6,905 nucleotides of DNA from NCBI GenBank assembly GCA_030590275.1, contig JAUUYV010000093.1:1-6905 (forward strand), read 5' to 3'. Under the pieces are notes generated by a model. That model was not told the DNA's origin. It was given only the letters and a program-made list of their open reading frames with translations, and did not search any database. Each line of letters opens with the position of its first letter. The stretch's first letter is position 1. Source of the stretch: Porticoccaceae bacterium. GTDB lineage: Bacteria > Pseudomonadota > Gammaproteobacteria > Pseudomonadales > Porticoccaceae. Positions 1 to 5,538 of this stretch are shown piece after piece. A program made the position numbers and the translations under genes.

Positions 1-957
1 ATCTTTGACGTAATCGGCAATACCGCCGCGTTCAAATAAGCCCATGGCTTCCATTTGCAGGAGAACCACGTAGGTGAAGCAATCGTAGATCTCCATAAAG
101 TCCATGTCGTGGACTTTAACCCCAGCCATATCAAAGGCTTTTTGGGCAGCGAACGACAAGCCAATCTCAAAGGGGTCTGGCCGTGCGGCTATGTCGTCAG
201 CTGGATAGGGGTGGCCTTCGGCGGCACCCGATATATAGATCGGTTTTTTTGCCAGATCTTTGGCGCGCTCGGGGCTAGAAACAATAATGGCACAGGCTCC
301 ATCGGTTTCCAGGCAACAGTCGTAAAGGCGGAAGGGTTCGGATATCCAACGTGCGTTCAGGTATTGATCCATGGTCAATTCCTGACCCTGCATCATCGCA
401 TTATCGTTTAATTGCGCATGCTTGCGGGCCGCCATAGCGATGGCGCCGGTATCTTCGGGGCGGGTGCCATACAGTTGCTGATGCCGGGTTGCCAGCCAAC
501 CGTATAGCTGCACTGGGGCCGCCACCCCATAGGGAAAATAAAAGTCCTTTGTGGATAGGGACATAGCGGTTTCACGGAGAGAGCGGTTGGGTTTGTGCCC
601 AGGTTTAGGCCGCAGAGCAGAATAGCCATTCCAGCCCACCACGACACAAACATGGTTTGCCAGGCCATTAGCAACAGCCATGGCAGCATCCTGTAAACCG
701 GTGACTGCGCTGGCGCCCCCGGTATGGACGGTAACCGAGTAGCGCATATCGGCAATACCCAGATTGGCGGCTAATTCTTCTGAGTAAGTATCCATCATCG
801 GCGGAATAATGCCGTCGATTTCATTGGGCTTAAGCCCGGCGTCGTCTGCTGCCTTGCGGATGGCCTCTAACATTAACTGTACCGAGGTTTTGTCACCACC
901 GCGGGTATAAGGCGTATCGCCAACACCGGTAATAACCGCCTTGTCGCTGAAATTCAT
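1..957 (-). CDS. Thiolase-superfamily protein, SCP2-thiolase/lipid-transfer-protein type, possibly an Ltp2-like aldolase (C-terminus outside window)
   Basis: An uninterrupted reading frame of 319 codons starts at the ATG complementary to 955-957 and is still open at base 1, so the C-terminal part is missing. The start is fixed by a perfect AGGAGG five bases upstream. The protein opens with [19 protein letters not shown], typical of thiolase-fold lipid-transfer proteins. Residues 76-91 ([16 protein letters not shown]) form the loop that carries the nucleophilic Cys in true thiolases; here it reads GGASA with no Cys. Near residues 289-296 EIYDCFTY matches the family's E-x-H-D-C-F motif but with Tyr291 in place of His. 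Family knowledge: thiolase-like proteins with this remodelled site include Ltp2, which performs retro-aldol cleavage of a steroid side-chain acyl-CoA together with a DUF35 OB-fold partner. Cytosolic acyl-CoA catabolism is likely. The exact reaction is inferred and the partner gene, if any, lies outside the window. It is divergent from the SDR pair and may share a regulatory region with it. Confidence 0.85.
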   Translation of the reverse strand, partial: MNFSDKAVITGVGDTPYTRGGDKTSVQLMLEAIRKAADDAGLKPNEIDGIIPPMMDTYSEELAANLGIADMRYSVTVHTGGASAVTGLQDAAMAVANGLANHVCVVVGWNGYSALRPKPGHKPNRSLRETAMSLSTKDFYFPYGVAAPVQLYGWLATRHQQLYGTRPEDTGAIAMAARKHAQLNDNAMMQGQELTMDQYLNARWISEPFRLYDCCLETDGACAIIVSSPERAKDLAKKPIYISGAAEGHPYPADDIAARPDPFEIGLSFAAQKAFDMAGVKVHDMDFMEIYDCFTYVVLLQMEAMGLFERGGIADYVKD

Positions 958-962
958 CGTCT

Positions 963-968
963 CCTCCT
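963..968 (-). promoter_or_regulatory. Strong Shine-Dalgarno of the thiolase-like gene
   Basis: On the minus strand this reads AGGAGG (within AGGAGGAG at 961-968), five bases before the ATG at 957. It fixes the start of the thiolase-like gene and suggests strong translation. Confidence 0.85.
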
Positions 969-1109
969 GTTATTAATATTGAGACACCATATTCAATCTG
1001 TAACTATGCCGAGGCAAATACAGATCCAGTATAGTGACTACAGAAACCAGTTTACCCGGGTATTTTCGCTCACAGCTTACCCTCAACAGTAGTGCTATAG
1101 AATAGTTCT

Positions 1110-1137
1110 TTTACAATTACGTGGCCTTGCTTATACG
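1110..1137 (+). promoter_or_regulatory. Candidate sigma-70 promoter for the SDR genes
   Basis: TTTACA at 1110-1115 (five of six matches to TTGACA) is followed after 16 bases by TATACG at 1132-1137 (four of six matches to TATAAT). A transcript would begin near 1144, about 65 bases before the first SDR start. This is pattern matching only. Confidence 0.3.
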
Positions 1138-1194
1138 ATTGCATAGCGTCATTTACGCAATAAGGTAAGGTTAACCATACTCACAAGCAGCTGC

Positions 1195-1199
1195 AGGAG
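1195..1199 (+). promoter_or_regulatory. Shine-Dalgarno of the first SDR gene
   Basis: AGGAG lies 11 bases before the ATG at 1211. The spacing is a little long, but this is the only strong ribosome-binding match nearby and it supports the chosen start. Confidence 0.65.
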
Positions 1200-1210
1200 T
1201 TCCATTTAAC

Positions 1211-2092
1211 ATGGCTGACAGCCAATCAGAACAGGGCGAAGCAAAGAGCTGGGGCCTGAACGACGATGAATTAGCCGCCTACCCTACCGCCTATCGCGAC
1301 GATTTAATGATGGGCAAGTCAGTCATTATTTCCGGTGGTGGTACCGGGATTGGGCGGGCGATGGCATTTTTGTTTGCACGACTCGGCGCGGAGGTGATGA
1401 TTTGCAGTCGCAACCAGGACAATCTCGACGCCACCGCCGAGGGCATCAAACAGTATTTTGACCGTGACATAGACACCATGGCGATGACCATACGGGATCC
1501 TGAAGCGGTAGAGACCCTGATGGATACAGTGTGGAACAAGTACGGCAAGCTGGATCTACTAGTGAACAACGGCGGTGGTCAGTTCCCCCAGAATGCCATC
1601 GATTTTTCCGTCAATGGCTGGAAAGCAGTTATCGATACCAACCTGAATGGCACCTGGTACATGATGCAAAAAGCCGCCCACCGCTGGCGAGATCACGACC
1701 AGGCCGGCAGCATCGTTAACATTGTTGCCGATATATGGCGAGGTATGCCGGGCATTGCCCACACCTGTGCCGCACGGGCCGGAATCGTTTTTGCCAGCCG
1801 CGATCTGGCAGTGGAATGGGCACCCTATAACATTCGAGTTAATTGCGTGGCACCAGGCACCATTGCTACACCGGGTTTGAATGTGTATCCGGAGGAAGCG
1901 GCTAAGGACTTCCATCGCGCCAACCCCATGTTGCAGTGTGGCGATGCCATGGATATTGCCGAAGCGGTGGTTTATATGGGGACCTCCTCCGGCAAGTTTG
2001 TTACTGGCGAATGCCTGACTGTCGATGGTGGTCAACAACTTTGGGGCGAGGCCTGGCCCAATGGCAAACCCGAGTATTTTGAGGTGCCTTAG
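1211..2092 (+). CDS. SDR-family oxidoreductase, enoyl-CoA/dienoyl-CoA reductase-like (AtuB/AtuG-like), first of tandem pair
   Basis: A complete 293-residue NAD(P)H-dependent oxidoreductase with a Rossmann fold. An N-terminal extension of about 35 residues (with GLNDDEL) precedes the cofactor loop SGGGTGIG at 41-48. Ser-Arg after the second strand (MICSRNQ) suggests NADP(H). NNGGGQF at 119-125 and AARAG at 187-191 closely match peroxisomal trans-2-enoyl-CoA reductase (PECR). The usual catalytic Tyr-x-x-x-Lys is replaced by Thr185-x-x-x-Arg189, and no Ser sits at the usual catalytic Ser position; Asn144 of the tetrad remains. The protein ends VDGG followed by a tail with PEYF, shared with the next gene. 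Family knowledge: pairs of such SDRs (AtuB, AtuG) occur in acyclic terpene utilization clusters, where databases call them citronellol/citronellal dehydrogenases. The residues here fit an acyl-CoA reductase at least as well. It lies 43 bases before the second SDR, probably in one operon. Confidence 0.9.
   Translation: MADSQSEQGEAKSWGLNDDELAAYPTAYRDDLMMGKSVIISGGGTGIGRAMAFLFARLGAEVMICSRNQDNLDATAEGIKQYFDRDIDTMAMTIRDPEAVETLMDTVWNKYGKLDLLVNNGGGQFPQNAIDFSVNGWKAVIDTNLNGTWYMMQKAAHRWRDHDQAGSIVNIVADIWRGMPGIAHTCAARAGIVFASRDLAVEWAPYNIRVNCVAPGTIATPGLNVYPEEAAKDFHRANPMLQCGDAMDIAEAVVYMGTSSGKFVTGECLTVDGGQQLWGEAWPNGKPEYFEVP
1637..1670 (+). repeat. 34-base segment identical in the two SDR genes (copy 1)
   Basis: This segment, encoding part of DTNLNGTWYMMQ, is base-for-base identical to 2556-2589 in the neighbouring paralog, including all synonymous positions. 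The rest of the two genes is clearly diverged at the DNA level. Confidence 0.85.
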
Positions 2093-2115
2093 GGCCCATT
2101 AACACCAATTAGATC

Positions 2116-2139
2116 ATGACTGTTGTGACTGAACTATGA
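2116..2139 (+). other. Possible micro-ORF overlapping the second SDR start
   Basis: ATG at 2116 opens a seven-codon frame (MTVVTEL) whose TGA at 2137-2139 overlaps the ATG of the second SDR as ATGA. No strong Shine-Dalgarno precedes the SDR start, so termination-reinitiation is conceivable. It could equally be chance, because ATGA overlaps are common. Confidence 0.2.
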
Positions 2140-3029
2140 CCAAAAACACTACTTACGACGAAGCCTTATTTGGCCTGGATGACGACGAATTATTTGTTCA
2201 ATCTACCATCTACGATAGCCACTTATTTAAAGACAAAACGGTATTGGTATCTGGAGGCGGTACTGGTATAGGTCGCGGAATCGCGGTTTTATTTGCCCGT
2301 CTGGGAGCCAATGTGGTGATCTGTGGTCGCCGTGCAGAGCAACTGGCAGAAACGGCTACGCTAATCCGAGACAAGCTGGATGTTGAGGTGATGACCCACC
2401 CCATGAGCATTCGTGAACCGGAACAGGTGAGCGAACTGTTCGATCGAGTGTGGGAGCAATATGGTGGCCTCGATGTACTCATAAATAACGCCGGTGGACA
2501 GTTTGCCCAGGACCCCATGGACTACTCCACCAAAGGCTGGTGTGCAGTGATCGACACCAACCTGAATGGCACCTGGTACATGATGCAAACTGCAGCCCAA
2601 CGTTGGCGCGATGCGGGGAAGCCGGGCAATATCGTAAATATTGTGGTGAATATCCACCGCGGCTCCATGCAGGCTACCCATTCGGTAGCGGCCCGGGCGG
2701 GCGTGGTGTATGTCAGTAAAAGTGTGGCCGTAGAATGGGCCCCACTCAATATACGGGTTAACTGCATTTCGCCAGGTGCTATCGCCTCCAACGGTTTGCG
2801 TAATTATCCCCGTGAAGCCGCAGAAAAATTTAAATACGCAAACCCTATGCGGCGCGCGGGGAACGTTTGGGATATCGCCGAAGCCTGTGCTTACCTGGGT
2901 TCTCCCGCCAGCGAATTTATCAGCGGAGAAACGCTATCCGTCGATGGCGGCTATCAAATGCGCGGGGAGGTTTGGGCCGCTGGCGAACCTGAATATTTTC
3001 GCGAGGGCCGTGGCGCTAAATCTACTTAA
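2136..3029 (+). CDS. SDR-family oxidoreductase, enoyl-CoA/dienoyl-CoA reductase-like (AtuB/AtuG-like), second of tandem pair
   Basis: A complete 297-residue paralog of the preceding gene, sharing the N-terminal extension (LDDDEL), the cofactor loop SGGGTGIG at 39-46 and the C-terminal PEYF tail. Gly-Arg-Arg after the second strand (ICGRRAE) points to NADP(H). NNAGGQF occupies 117-123, closer to the ordinary SDR NNAG than in the first gene. The catalytic region reads Thr-His182-Ser183-Val-Ala-Ala-Arg187, so Tyr and Lys are again replaced, here by Ser and Arg; Asn142 of the tetrad is kept. The start at 2136 lacks a clear Shine-Dalgarno, and translation may depend on coupling to upstream translation. 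The expected substrate is an acyl-CoA or terpenoid alcohol/aldehyde in the same pathway as the carboxylase genes; this comes from context, not proof. The two SDRs could form a heteromer or act on successive intermediates. No terminator is apparent after the stop, and the next gene faces this one. Confidence 0.9.
   Translation: MTKNTTYDEALFGLDDDELFVQSTIYDSHLFKDKTVLVSGGGTGIGRGIAVLFARLGANVVICGRRAEQLAETATLIRDKLDVEVMTHPMSIREPEQVSELFDRVWEQYGGLDVLINNAGGQFAQDPMDYSTKGWCAVIDTNLNGTWYMMQTAAQRWRDAGKPGNIVNIVVNIHRGSMQATHSVAARAGVVYVSKSVAVEWAPLNIRVNCISPGAIASNGLRNYPREAAEKFKYANPMRRAGNVWDIAEACAYLGSPASEFISGETLSVDGGYQMRGEVWAAGEPEYFREGRGAKST
2556..2589 (+). repeat. 34-base segment identical in the two SDR genes (copy 2)
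   Basis: Second copy of the exact match described at 1637-1670, in the same reading frame and the same place in the protein, next to the catalytic Asn. Confidence 0.85.
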
Positions 3030-3124
3030 GCCTGGCCCTGACAAGGTAAAACCCGACACAAAGCAACTCGCTTAGGACATAGAAAGCAGCTTTGACAGTA
3101 AACCATCATGCTCGAACACAAACA

Positions 3125-3625
3125 TTACTCAGATGCTAACAAAGTCCGTTTATAGGTTTCCTGAATTATCCACGCATCGTTGCTCGCTCGGTGGCGAGCC
3201 ACTCCCGAGTCGCTAATCACCTGGTCTTTTATGTCATGCCAGCGGGCCATTTGTGATTCCGATAGAATGGCTTCCAGGGGACTTATCTGAAACTCCATCG
3301 CCACATTAGCGGCGTGAAATAAAGTAATTAACCACGGCTTGTCGACAACCCAGGCATCGGAATAAACCGTTTTTCCCTTTAATTGTTCATTCAACTGAGC
3401 AGCTACTACTTCGGGGGGTTTACCATGGGTATAAAGCATCTCCCGAGGTATCCCATGTACTTTGTGAGCTTCATCGTCCCAATGCGTCCAATCCGGTGCG
3501 GGAATAATTAAGGAGCAATATTTTTCCCCATTGCCCATCACTACACCGACCTCAATGGGATAACTCATCGAACTTAAGCCCGACGCTTCTATGTCAATAA
3601 TGGTAGGGTTTGCCTGACCGGGCAT
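3125..3625 (-). CDS. Small DEDDh-type 3'-5' exonuclease family protein
   Basis: A complete 166-residue protein with the RNase H-like exonuclease fold of the DnaQ/DEDDh superfamily. The metal-binding acidic residues are visible: Asp11 and Glu13 in IIDIEASGL (Exo I), Asp95 in the SDAWVVDKPWL segment (Exo II; Asp90 is the alternative) and His145 with Asp150 in HRASNDA (Exo III, H-x4-D). Length and lack of other domains match stand-alone single-domain exonucleases. Polymerase-proofreading or RNA-trimming roles cannot be told apart from sequence. The ATG at 3625 is supported by AGGA nine bases upstream (complement of 3635-3638). The gene converges on the SDR pair and diverges from the carboxylase genes, so it is transcribed alone. 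It has no evident metabolic link to its neighbours and looks like an unrelated gene lying within the catabolic cluster. Confidence 0.85.
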   Translation of the reverse strand: MPGQANPTIIDIEASGLSSMSYPIEVGVVMGNGEKYCSLIIPAPDWTHWDDEAHKVHGIPREMLYTHGKPPEVVAAQLNEQLKGKTVYSDAWVVDKPWLITLFHAANVAMEFQISPLEAILSESQMARWHDIKDQVISDSGVARHRASNDAWIIQETYKRTLLASE

Positions 3626-3838
3626 TTAGCATTTTCCTGTATGAGGATGATATTGCAGCGAAACTAGCGCTCGAACCGCAAGTTTAACGCAAGCTTTCAA
3701 GTTATCAGAAAATCTTAGTGCTTTCGCCTTCATTGCTTCGATTCGAGCAATTTGCTAGCGTAGCGGCTAGCCGTGAGGCAGGCCGGAAAACGGTACTGCC
3801 CACAACAAACCCGCCCTATCATCCGTTTAGAGATCACC
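3626..3838. promoter_or_regulatory. Divergent intergenic region between exonuclease and carboxylase genes
   Basis: These 213 bases contain no credible gene and should hold promoters in both directions. On the minus strand TATCAT (complement of 3647-3652) could be a -10 box for the exonuclease gene, with only a poor -35 match. On the plus strand I cannot point to a convincing promoter. CGCAAG is repeated 11 bases apart (3677-3682, 3688-3693). Two hairpins at 3733-3771 are listed separately. Confidence 0.4.
3733..3771 (+). repeat. Two consecutive hairpins upstream of the carboxylase beta gene
   Basis: TTGCTTCGATTCGAGCAA (3733-3750) can fold with a stem TTGCT/AGCAA plus one G-U pair. Three bases later, GCTAGC-GTAGCG-GCTAGC (3754-3771) is a perfect six-base inverted repeat with a six-base loop. 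They lie about 70-105 bases before the beta-subunit ATG. No T-run follows, so a terminator is unlikely; an operator or mRNA leader structure is possible. Confidence 0.5.
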
Positions 3839-5440
3839 ATGAGTCGTATTCAATCTACGATTAACCCCCGTTCGCCCGAGTTCAAGGCTAATACTGAACA
3901 TTACAATGGCTTGACGGAACAACTCCGCACTCGCCTGCTGGAAGCCGCCACGGGCATTCGCGAAAAACTCATTGTTCGACACCGCGAGCGAGGCAAACTA
4001 CTGGCACGGGAGCGCATCGATCGACTGATTGATGCCCACACGCCCTTCCTCGAATTATCCCCGCTAGCGGCCTACGGCCAGTATAAAAACGAAGTGCCAT
4101 CCGCAGGCGTCGTTACGGGTATCGGGCAAATCTGCGGTATCCATTGCATGATCATCGCCAACGATGCCACGGTGAAGGGTGGATCGTTTTTTCACGAAAC
4201 AGTGAAAAAACATATCCGCGCACAGGAAATCGCTCAGCAATACCGATTACCCTGTATTTACCTCGTCGACTGCGGCGGAGCTTATCTGCCAGAACAGGAC
4301 CGCGTATTTCCCGATAAGGAGCACTTTGGCAAGACCTTTTATCAACAATGCCGGATGTCACAACAGGGGCTGCCTCAACTCTCGGCAGTATTTGGGGGCT
4401 GTACCGCCGGTGGCGCTTATATCCCTGCCCTGTCCGACGAAGTAATTATGGTTAAGGGTAATGCCCGCATCCATCTGGGCGGTCCCTCCATTGTAAAAGT
4501 AGCCATCAACGAAGACATTGACGGAGAAACCCTGGGCGGTGCCGAAATGCACAGCAAAGTCTCCGGTGTCAGTGATTATCTGGTCGAGGACGAAGCACAG
4601 GCGCTGGCGCGCTTACGTGAAATTATCGGCAAACTCAATTGGCCCAAAAGCTGCCATACTGATACCCGCCCCACCAAAGCCCCCCGCTATAAGCCAGAGG
4701 AGTTACCCGGCGTAGTCAGCGCCGACCCAAAAATCCCCTACGACGTAAGGGAAATTATCGCCCGCATCGTCGACGATTCAGACTTTCACGAATTCAAACC
4801 GCTCTATGGTGAAACTCTGGTCTGTGGCACCGCGCATATCCACGGCTACCCCATAGGCATTATCGGCAACAATGGGGCATTATTTTCAGAGTCTGCCTTA
4901 AAAGGCGCGCACTTTATTGAATTGTGCAACCAGCGCAATACGCCATTGTTGTTTTTACACAACATCACCGGGTATATGGTGGGCGTAGACGCCGAGCGAG
5001 GCGGTATCGCCAAAAACAGTGCCAAAATGGTGTATGCCCAGGCCAATGCGCGGGTGCCTAAGTTTTCTATCATTATCGGCGGTTCCTACGGTGCCGGAAA
5101 CTACGGCATGGCCGGACGTGGGTTTTCGCCAGACTTCCTGTTTGCCTGGCCCTCCGCCAGCTGCGCCACCATGAGCGCGGATATCGCCAGCAATGTGATG
5201 CTCGAGCTCCGACGCAGCAGCATTAAACATGGCGAGGCGAGCCCCGAAGAGTTACAGGAAATCGAAGATGGCGTCCGCGCCCAGTACGGAGAACAAAGTG
5301 ACCCCTATTACGCGACTTCTCGATTATGGGACGACGGTATTATTGAACCCGCCCAGACCCGCGATGTGATGGGACTATGCCTGGCCGTGGCCAGCACCCA
5401 GGAACCTAAAACTGGTCCCTCCCCGGTCTATAGAATGTAG
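3839..5440 (+). CDS. atuC: Biotin-dependent acyl-CoA carboxylase, beta (carboxyltransferase) subunit, MCC/geranyl-CoA carboxylase type
   Basis: Carboxyltransferase subunit that moves the carboxyl group from carboxybiotin to an acyl-CoA. It is complete at 533 residues, the family's usual length. The ATG at 3839 is preferred because AGAG lies about seven bases upstream; a GTG at 3773 would add 22 non-conserved residues. Both crotonase-fold halves are present. The N-half has GNDATVKGG-like ANDATVKGG, VDCGGAYLP (143-151), FPDKEHFGK and GGCTAGGAY (186-194). The C-half has NNGALF (344-349), NITGYMVG and GGSYGAGNYGM (414-424). These match the MCC/GCC lineage, which carboxylates the gamma carbon of unsaturated acyl-CoAs, more than propionyl-CoA carboxylase. 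Several MCC hallmarks differ: HLGGPSIVKVA replaces FLAGPPLVKAA, and WPSASCATMSAD (437-448) replaces the usual WPNARIGVMGGE. With two AtuB/AtuG-like SDRs nearby, geranyl-CoA carboxylase (AtuC-like) is the best guess; the symbol is provisional. The alpha subunit follows 94 bases downstream. Confidence 0.85.
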   Translation: MSRIQSTINPRSPEFKANTEHYNGLTEQLRTRLLEAATGIREKLIVRHRERGKLLARERIDRLIDAHTPFLELSPLAAYGQYKNEVPSAGVVTGIGQICGIHCMIIANDATVKGGSFFHETVKKHIRAQEIAQQYRLPCIYLVDCGGAYLPEQDRVFPDKEHFGKTFYQQCRMSQQGLPQLSAVFGGCTAGGAYIPALSDEVIMVKGNARIHLGGPSIVKVAINEDIDGETLGGAEMHSKVSGVSDYLVEDEAQALARLREIIGKLNWPKSCHTDTRPTKAPRYKPEELPGVVSADPKIPYDVREIIARIVDDSDFHEFKPLYGETLVCGTAHIHGYPIGIIGNNGALFSESALKGAHFIELCNQRNTPLLFLHNITGYMVGVDAERGGIAKNSAKMVYAQANARVPKFSIIIGGSYGAGNYGMAGRGFSPDFLFAWPSASCATMSADIASNVMLELRRSSIKHGEASPEELQEIEDGVRAQYGEQSDPYYATSRLWDDGIIEPAQTRDVMGLCLAVASTQEPKTGPSPVYRM

Positions 5441-5505
5441 ACAGGGCTGTAGCCATTAAGGCCAGGTATTTGAATAAGGCTTATTTTTTTACTCCCAACT
5501 TTTTT

Positions 5506-5538
5506 ATGCAGATTAACGAGCAACAAATTATTCCATGA
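5506..5538 (+). other. Possible micro-ORF overlapping the carboxylase alpha start
   Basis: ATG at 5506 opens a ten-codon frame (MQINEQQIIP) ending in TGA at 5536-5538, overlapping the alpha-subunit ATG as ATGA. No Shine-Dalgarno is evident before either start. It could couple translation, or be chance. Confidence 0.2.

Larger units (their letters stand above)
958..1210. promoter_or_regulatory. Divergent intergenic region between thiolase-like gene and SDR pair
   Basis: These 253 bases hold no credible gene and must contain the 5' ends of both flanking transcripts. It is more A+T-rich than the genes. On the minus strand a TATACT hexamer (complement of 1029-1034) resembles a sigma-70 -10 box, but I see no good -35 box 16-18 bases from it. 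On the plus strand a better candidate promoter lies at 1110-1137, listed separately. Short inverted repeats include GCGT-CATTT-ACGC at 1146-1158, nested with TTGC (1139-1142) and GCAA (1157-1160). They sit just after the candidate plus-strand -10 box, where a repressor could act. No regulator gene is in the window. Confidence 0.5.

Noticed and set aside
55..411. A 118-codon plus-strand open frame opposite the thiolase-like gene
   Set aside because: It is the antisense shadow of a well-conserved coding region, has no recognisable domain and no ribosome-binding site.
408..755. A 115-codon minus-strand open frame
   Set aside because: It is an alternative frame of the thiolase-like gene, with an implausible Trp/Pro/Met-rich composition.
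3030..3124. Terminator between the convergent SDR and exonuclease genes
   Set aside because: Only four- to five-base stems (such as AAGC-AACTC-GCTT) without a T-run on either strand were found.
3677..3693. Direct repeat CGCAAG with 11-base period
   Set aside because: Six bases repeated twice in an intergenic region is easily chance; no third copy or link to a promoter was seen.
3773..3838. GTG start adding 22 residues to the carboxylase beta subunit
   Set aside because: The extension (MRQAGKRYCPQQ...) does not look like the family N-terminus. The ATG at 3839 begins the conserved sequence and has a plausible ribosome-binding site.
4152..5230. Several minus-strand open frames of 64-91 codons opposite the carboxylase beta gene
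   Set aside because: They are antisense shadows of a highly conserved gene with no domain or start-site support.
1095..5437. CTATAGAAT occurs at 1095-1103 and again near the beta-gene stop (5428-5436)
   Set aside because: A nine-base match, one copy inside coding sequence, has no evident function and is plausible by chance.
5441..5534. Possible terminator between beta and alpha subunit genes (T-run at 5484-5490)
   Set aside because: The only stems before the T-run are weak: AATAA-GGC-TTATT, or a four-base AGCC/GGCT. The two subunits should be co-transcribed.
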